21,178 nt of DNA from Entrophospora sp. SA101 (Eukaryota > Glomeromycota > Glomeromycetes > Entrophosporales > Entrophosporaceae). Location of the stretch: assembly GCA_958430865.1 (NCBI GenBank), contig CAUDNR010004320.1, positions 1,253 to 22,430 of the forward strand. The letters are read 5' to 3'. The position numbers were made by a program, and so were the translations under genes. The notes under the pieces are model-generated. The model had not been told where the DNA came from and ran no database searches. It saw only the letters and a program-made list of their open reading frames with translations. This document shows, piece by piece, positions 16,686 through 21,178 of this stretch. Position 1 is the first letter of the stretch. Each line of letters starts with the position of its first letter.

Positions 16686-18146
16686 TTAGAATAAATCAAC
16701 TTCAATCACAATCCCACATATACTGCAACATTGTGTTGTTTTACCAGTTTTTGAATCAGTGACGGCTTGGCCAAATTCATGTTTATGTGGCTTATTCTTA
16801 CCAATATTTAACGAGTCTGTTCTTGTGCGTTTTCGAAGATCTTTTAGTTCACATAGTAATAAAAATAATTTTAATTTCTTGGCTTTTAACATTAATATAT
16901 AACAACAATAGCAGTGATAATGGTAAGAATGATGGTGTATAAATAATAGCAATACCAGCAAGTTTTGTTTTAAATTTTTTATCTTTTTTTTTCTTCTTTT
17001 CTTCTTGTCGTTTTTCAAATTCTTTATCAAGTCCTTCTGCTCCTCCCCATTTCTTGAATGCATATTCTTCAACCTTTAAAAAAAATTTTTTGCATAACTT
17101 TTTAGTGTTATCCTTTTAAACTTAATAAAAATAGATAGAGATGGAGAGAAAAAATGAAAGTATAGTTATACCTGTTCCCGTAAAAATAACATCATATTGT
17201 TCCATGATGATTTATGTGGATTTGGTTTTGTTATATAATTAAAATTATCTGGATCATTTAATTCAGCTTCCAACAATAATGATGATGAAAGTAATTAATT
17301 AAGACGGTGGGAAAGTGAGAGATCAATTGAAACTTATGAATAAATATACATTGCTCCAATATTTATTTTTACATTTTATATATTACCATCAACTAACAAA
17401 TAGTCCTAATTAAATTGATTAATTTTAATTAATTAATTTCAAATTGTTGGAAAAAATTTTTTTTGAAACACTAATAAAAAGCAATCAATATACCTCTTTT
17501 GCTTCAGTTTTTGTTATTAAACTATACTTTTCAGGAAACTTATCTTTGCATGATTTACAAACATTCACATTAAAAACTTTGTTGAAATCAAGATCTACCT
17601 CAATTGAACTACATTCTTTACAATGTGGTATTTCATCGGGGTTTGGTCCATACACTAATATATATAAATATTAAAGATTTATTATAATACAAATATACAA
17701 TTTGCATATAATTGATATGTAATCTATTAAATATTTATTGTTGACTCACTTGAATAAGGATCTAATTCAGGTTCAGGGTCTTTTATTTTACGTTTTTTTT
17801 TGGAGTTATTTTCATCATCATCCTCTTCAGCCAAAAAACCACCGCGTGTATCAACCATTTTAGAAAAATCATATTCTGCATAATTTTGAAATTTCTTTAA
17901 TGGAACTAATTTTTTTGGTCCATTATTATTGTTGTTGGTGTTGGTGTCGATGTTGTTATCAATTGTTGATTTGGATAATGTTCCTTGTTGTTGTTGTTTT
18001 TCACGAAGTTTTGATAATGCCTTTAGTCGATTTTCTTCAATTCTTTTTTTTTGTTCAGATGTCAAGGATGATGATAATGTTGTAGAATTATCATTGTCAC
18101 TGTTCACATTATTGATAAAAATTTCTGAAGATTTTTGATTTGACAT
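16686..18146 (-). CDS. XPA: DNA repair protein XPA/Rad14
   Basis: Six exons (descending): 18146-17750, 17654-17494, 17405-17387 (19 nt), 17266-17172, 17073-16956, 16840-16686; 314 residues, all phases consistent. Residues 1-40 are disordered and include an [15 protein letters not shown] helix. [15 protein letters not shown] is the conserved segment before the zinc finger. The zinc finger is C144-x2-C147-x17-C165-x2-C168, the exact spacing of human XPA. It is followed by LITKTEAKE, the microexon (DYLLV), [16 protein letters not shown] and [11 protein letters not shown], the DNA-binding core. The C-terminus (HKHEFGQAV, then [14 protein letters not shown]) matches the TFIIH-binding tail. The protein verifies lesions and scaffolds nucleotide excision repair with RPA and TFIIH in the nucleus. 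It appears intact; its length lies between human (273) and yeast Rad14 (371). Confidence 0.93.
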
Positions 18147-18566
18147 TTCAAAAAATAATTGATATTAACATCGTGTCACATGAGTAATGCATTACAACAC
18201 GTTAAGACCTTATTATCCAGTAATAGTCAGGGCTGGAAATAGTACTTTAAAAATCCGGATTTTCCTTTAAAAAATTTTAACTTCCGGAAAAAAAAAGAGT
18301 TGCCGGATATTTTTCCTTTTATTTTTATTTTTTTTTTTTGTACAGATTTCCTTCCACATAAAAAAATTTTATAATATATACTGTACATATATGTGTGTTA
18401 TTACTTCAATATTTTAGAAAAGTACCATAATTTGTATTTTTTTGAATTTTAAGTTATTAAATTTAAAAATATATACACTTAAATATGAATTTATGTGTAT
18501 TTGTTTTCCCTTATTCAAAAAAATAAATTATAAATAAATAGTATAGAATAAGAAGGATTAGATAAT

Positions 18567-18868
18567 TTGGCTACTGAAATTTGGGTGAAGCATTTTATAG
18601 ATAAAATAAATATTGATGAACCAGATATAGAAGGTTCAGATGATTTGACAATTCAAGGCTCAGATGATGATGATACTTCAAAAAAATCAAATCATATTAA
18701 AATGTCAAATAAAAAAGTGCATTTTAAAAATCAGGAAGAGGTTTTAAGCATGAATGGCTAAACATATATAAATGGTTAAAATATGATGCAGCAATGAAGA
18801 GAATATTTTGCACAATTTGTAAAGCACATGGGAAAAAAAATCTATTTGCAGGAAAAGATGACAAATAA
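18567..18868 (+). pseudogene. hAT transposase N-terminal remnant (zinc finger)
   Basis: An acidic lead-in with no ATG at its head (it starts at a TTG codon, EIWVKHFIDKINIDEPDIE) runs to 18761. In another frame, from 18755, come WLNIYKWLKYDAAMKRIFC, TICKAHGKKN and LFAGKDDK, then a stop. The W..KYPWL.Y....MFC..C...KKN-like pattern is the TTF-type zinc finger at the N-terminus of KIAA1586/ZNF862-like hAT transposases. Near 18928-18990 a further fragment (TTLATHALSNQHNG) continues this domain in a different phase. Frameshifts and stops show it is not functional. Confidence 0.75.
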
Positions 18869-19075
18869 ATATAATTAATTTTGCATTTTGCAATTCTTAA
18901 ATTACTAATATTATAATGTTATTATTTGGGATCAAAGAGTGTTTCAAAATCTACCACTCTAGCAACTCATGCACTTTCAAACCAACATAATGGCTCTTTG
19001 CTTCTAGAATAACCATGCAAGATTCTTCCAAAAAAAACCACTAATGGTAACAAACATATAATTAATATAATGAAA

Positions 19076-19345
19076 ATGACTTACTGGATTGCAAAAGGAA
19101 ATATTCCAATTTCCAAACCTCCAAGTCTTATTTATATTTTAAAACTTATAGAAATAGTGCACTCAATTCCATTTTCTAGTGTAGATTGTGAAAGAGTTTT
19201 AGCAAACAAAACAGATTTATGTAATGCAATGTAAAATGACATATTGCACTTATTAATGATGGTTGATTTAGAAGGTACTGATTTATTATGTTATGATTTT
19301 AGTGATGCTCTTAGTAATCTTCTTCAAAGTAAAACAGAAGTATAA
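19076..19345 (+). pseudogene. hAT transposase C-terminal dimerisation remnant
   Basis: The stretch IVHSIPFSSVDCERVLANKT and the following LMMVDLEGTDLL, DFSDALSNLL are the hATC dimerisation region, where the family has P.S...CER.FS. An in-frame TAA (at about 19231) lies between the two halves, where a leucine-type codon is expected. It is the tail of the same element as the upstream zinc-finger remnant. Confidence 0.82.
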
Positions 19346-20328
19346 AATAAAGAAAATTCTTAAATTTGAAAAAAATTTTAGCACCCAAAAAATTTAATTT
19401 TTCTTCTGGAAAATTCTTAGCATTCAGGAGGAATTTCCGTTTTTTTTCAGACCCTATTTCCAGCCCTGTTTATGGCTAAATGCAAATAATTATATTGCCA
19501 TGAATATTTATAATATTTATAGTTTAAAATTTTTCTTTTCCATTTTATTCCTACATAAATAATAATGATTAAAATAATTAGATAATATGAGCAAGCAACA
19601 ATAATATAACAATTGTCAAAAAAGGAGAAGGGAAATGTAAAATATTATTATTGTTATTAAAATGTGTCAATTAATTGTGATTTAAAATCAATATTAAATA
19701 ACATTACTAAATATCAACTATAAATAAGTTTTGAATATTATGTGCAATAGAATTCAGGCTTTCTTTTGATCTAAGATTACTCAATTCAATCAAGTACTTA
19801 CCAAAATACAAAAATATATGGTAATAGATAAAGAGCATTTTTTTTTGGATTTTAAAAATAATCAAACTCATTTATCATACAACTAGATAAAGCATTTGTT
19901 ACTGGAATCAAATGATAATGAAGATAATTTGGCCAAATCCTTTAATTTCAGGTCAATTTAAATTTTATTTCTATTTCTATTTTTATTATTATTAATTAAC
20001 ATGTATAATAATAATCATCTGAATCCATACTATGTTTCACGTATTTAATTATTATTAATTAATCTGTGGCACGTTTAATGTTTATTTAACTTTATTTAGT
20101 AGAGATTAATGACGATTATCCTGGACCAGGCAGAATTGCTCAAGCACACAAAGTGGGTGAATTCACACAATTTGGGCTAATATGCATAAAGAATAGTATC
20201 CAATAAAATAAATATGATAGAGCTGTTATGTGACCATCAATCACCTCTTTTCATCATCATTATCTTTCAATTTGTAAGTAGAATCAATTGTCTCTTTTTT
20301 TCAATATCAATATCATCATGTGGGCACA

Positions 20329-20755
20329 GCCAGTAAACACGTAATACCCCACTTTAAGTAAAGAAGACTTGCCTTGTTGCATATTGAATTTTTCTTTTTT
20401 GTTGTGGTGAAAGTATCTAAAAATAAGAAAATGAAAAAAAGATTTTCATTAGCCAAATAATTGACTAAGCAAAGCTACCTTGAGTAAAACAGGCATAAGC
20501 CAACACATGAGCCATCTTGAGTGGGATCACTCCTCCAAAGAAGGGCAGCCAGTAAAAAGTTCCACCCACTTTATTAATTTTCGAAAAAAATAATAATTCA
20601 CTGGACTTTCAATGACTATGAACTAACACATTGGCCTGAACTCAGTGGGGTAAACTGCTACAGTTGTATAATAGGACGATCTGAATGGCCCAGTAATAAG
20701 TTCCACCCACTTTACTTTACTGAACTTTTAGTAATACTTGCCTTGCATAGTGTGG
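20329..20755. repeat. Cluster of related repeat fragments (CCAGTAA...CCCACTTTA)
   Basis: Three related segments lie in one orientation. At 20330-20380 there is CCAGTAAACACG, CCCCACTTTA and GACTTGCCTTG. At 20549-20573 there is CCAGTAAAAAGTTCCACCCA. At 20690-20755 there is CCAGTAATAAGTTCCACCCA, CTTTA and ACTTGCCTTG. A GTGGGGTA string at 20645 and an AAAGTGGGTGAA at 20149-20160 look like inverted partners. This suggests nested fragments of one short transposable element. Confidence 0.55.
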
Positions 20756-20874
20756 TCATGCATCCAAAAAAAAATAGTATATACATCCTTGTTCATTTTT
20801 GACAATCCCAAAATATTAATGGGAGAAAAACAAATGAATAAAAATAGAACATAACTAAAATGGAAACTCTTACT

Positions 20875-20896
20875 AAACTAGTACTAGTACTAGTTT
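20875..20896. repeat. 22-bp perfect palindrome of overlapping ACTAGT units
   Basis: The string AAACTAGTACTAGTACTAG followed by TTT is its own reverse complement over 22 bp. Confidence 0.9.
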
Positions 20897-21178
20897 TAAA
20901 ACAAGTAATTCCCCAATTCAAAACTGACACTTTGAGATTAATACTAAGTTTCATTAATAGTTATTATTATTACTTGAGTAATCTTTAACACTTGCTTTAA
21001 TCAACCCGCCTATATATAGCTATTAATTAATTATTCATTTATTTTTTGTTTAATAAATATAATAAATATAGATACAGTGTGGAACATTCAATTCCGGAAA
21101 ATTTTTGTGGAAACTAAAATTTGCACAGCTTAACCAAATTAAGCTTAATTTATATATTTTAAAATGAAAAATAAAGAT

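Larger units (their letters stand above)
18228..19468 (+). mobile_element. Internally deleted hAT transposon
   Basis: A 1241-bp element. It begins CAGGGCTGGAAATAG (18228-18242) and ends with the exact inverse complement, CTATTTCCAGCCCTG (19454-19468), giving a perfect 15-bp terminal inverted repeat. Inside are only the two ends of a transposase: an N-terminal TTF/BED-like zinc finger and a C-terminal hAT dimerisation segment. Several hundred central residues, with the DDE-type catalytic core, are missing. The 8-bp flanks (GTAATAGT and TTTATGGC) do not match, so the target duplication has decayed or the flanks were rearranged. Confidence 0.9.
19469..21178. other. AT-rich, gene-free region with repeat fragments
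   Basis: No gene is recognised. Bases 20095-20200 have higher complexity, with a short readable stretch (GPGRIAQAHKVGEF) that I cannot assign. Dispersed repeat fragments at 20329-20755 and a palindrome at 20875-20896 are listed separately. Confidence 0.4.

Noticed and set aside
18220..19476. Target-site duplication for the hAT element
   Set aside because: The 8-bp flanks GTAATAGT and TTTATGGC match at only about four positions.
1..21178. tRNA, rRNA or CRISPR features
   Set aside because: No A/B-box-like tRNA segments, rRNA blocks or regularly spaced repeat-spacer arrays were seen on either strand.

Overview
The window looks like nuclear DNA of an arbuscular mycorrhizal fungus of the Rhizophagus type (Glomeromycotina). 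It is very AT-rich outside genes. Its housekeeping genes are cut into many small exons by GT-AG introns of about 70-100 bp. It also carries F-box/LRR, kinase-remnant and Myb/SANT-like families of the kind that are expanded in those genomes. The organism call rests on gene style and on remembered family resemblance, not on a database search.

Bases 1-4139 form a dense, nearly intron-free block that is visibly richer in G+C than the rest. In order it holds the C-terminal part of a retroviral-type integrase, a zinc-ribbon/PD-(D/E)XK-like nuclease that overlaps the integrase by 8 bp, an F-box/LRR gene broken by a perfect 341-bp tandem duplication, a poxvirus-A32-like DNA-packaging ATPase, and a convergent coiled-coil gene. 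Integrase plus A32-type ATPase is the hallmark of Polinton/Maverick elements. No DNA polymerase B or capsid gene is in view, so this is the right-hand part, or a remnant, of such an element. Bases 4140-5422 hold paired palindromes, helically phased 11-bp repeats, a 23-bp AT repeat and a gene for a Myb/SANT-like DNA-binding protein.

Bases 5950-6812 carry a small C2H2-type gene on the minus strand. A 121-bp MITE with a perfect 8-bp target duplication interrupts its last exon and supplies a new stop codon. About 2 kb without recognisable genes follows.

Bases 8996-12488 hold a divergent lipid pair. On the minus strand is a 13-exon long-chain acyl-CoA synthetase-like gene. It lacks its C-terminal domain and has altered catalytic motifs. 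On the plus strand, 260 bp away, is a promethin (LDAF1)-like membrane protein. Then come a two-exon UPF0643-family gene (13136-13901), a low-complexity acidic reading frame (14587-15249), a decayed protein-kinase pseudogene (about 15720-16410), a six-exon XPA/Rad14 DNA-repair gene on the minus strand (16686-18146), and an internally deleted hAT transposon with perfect 15-bp ends (18228-19468). The last 1.7 kb is AT-rich, with dispersed-repeat fragments and no gene seen.
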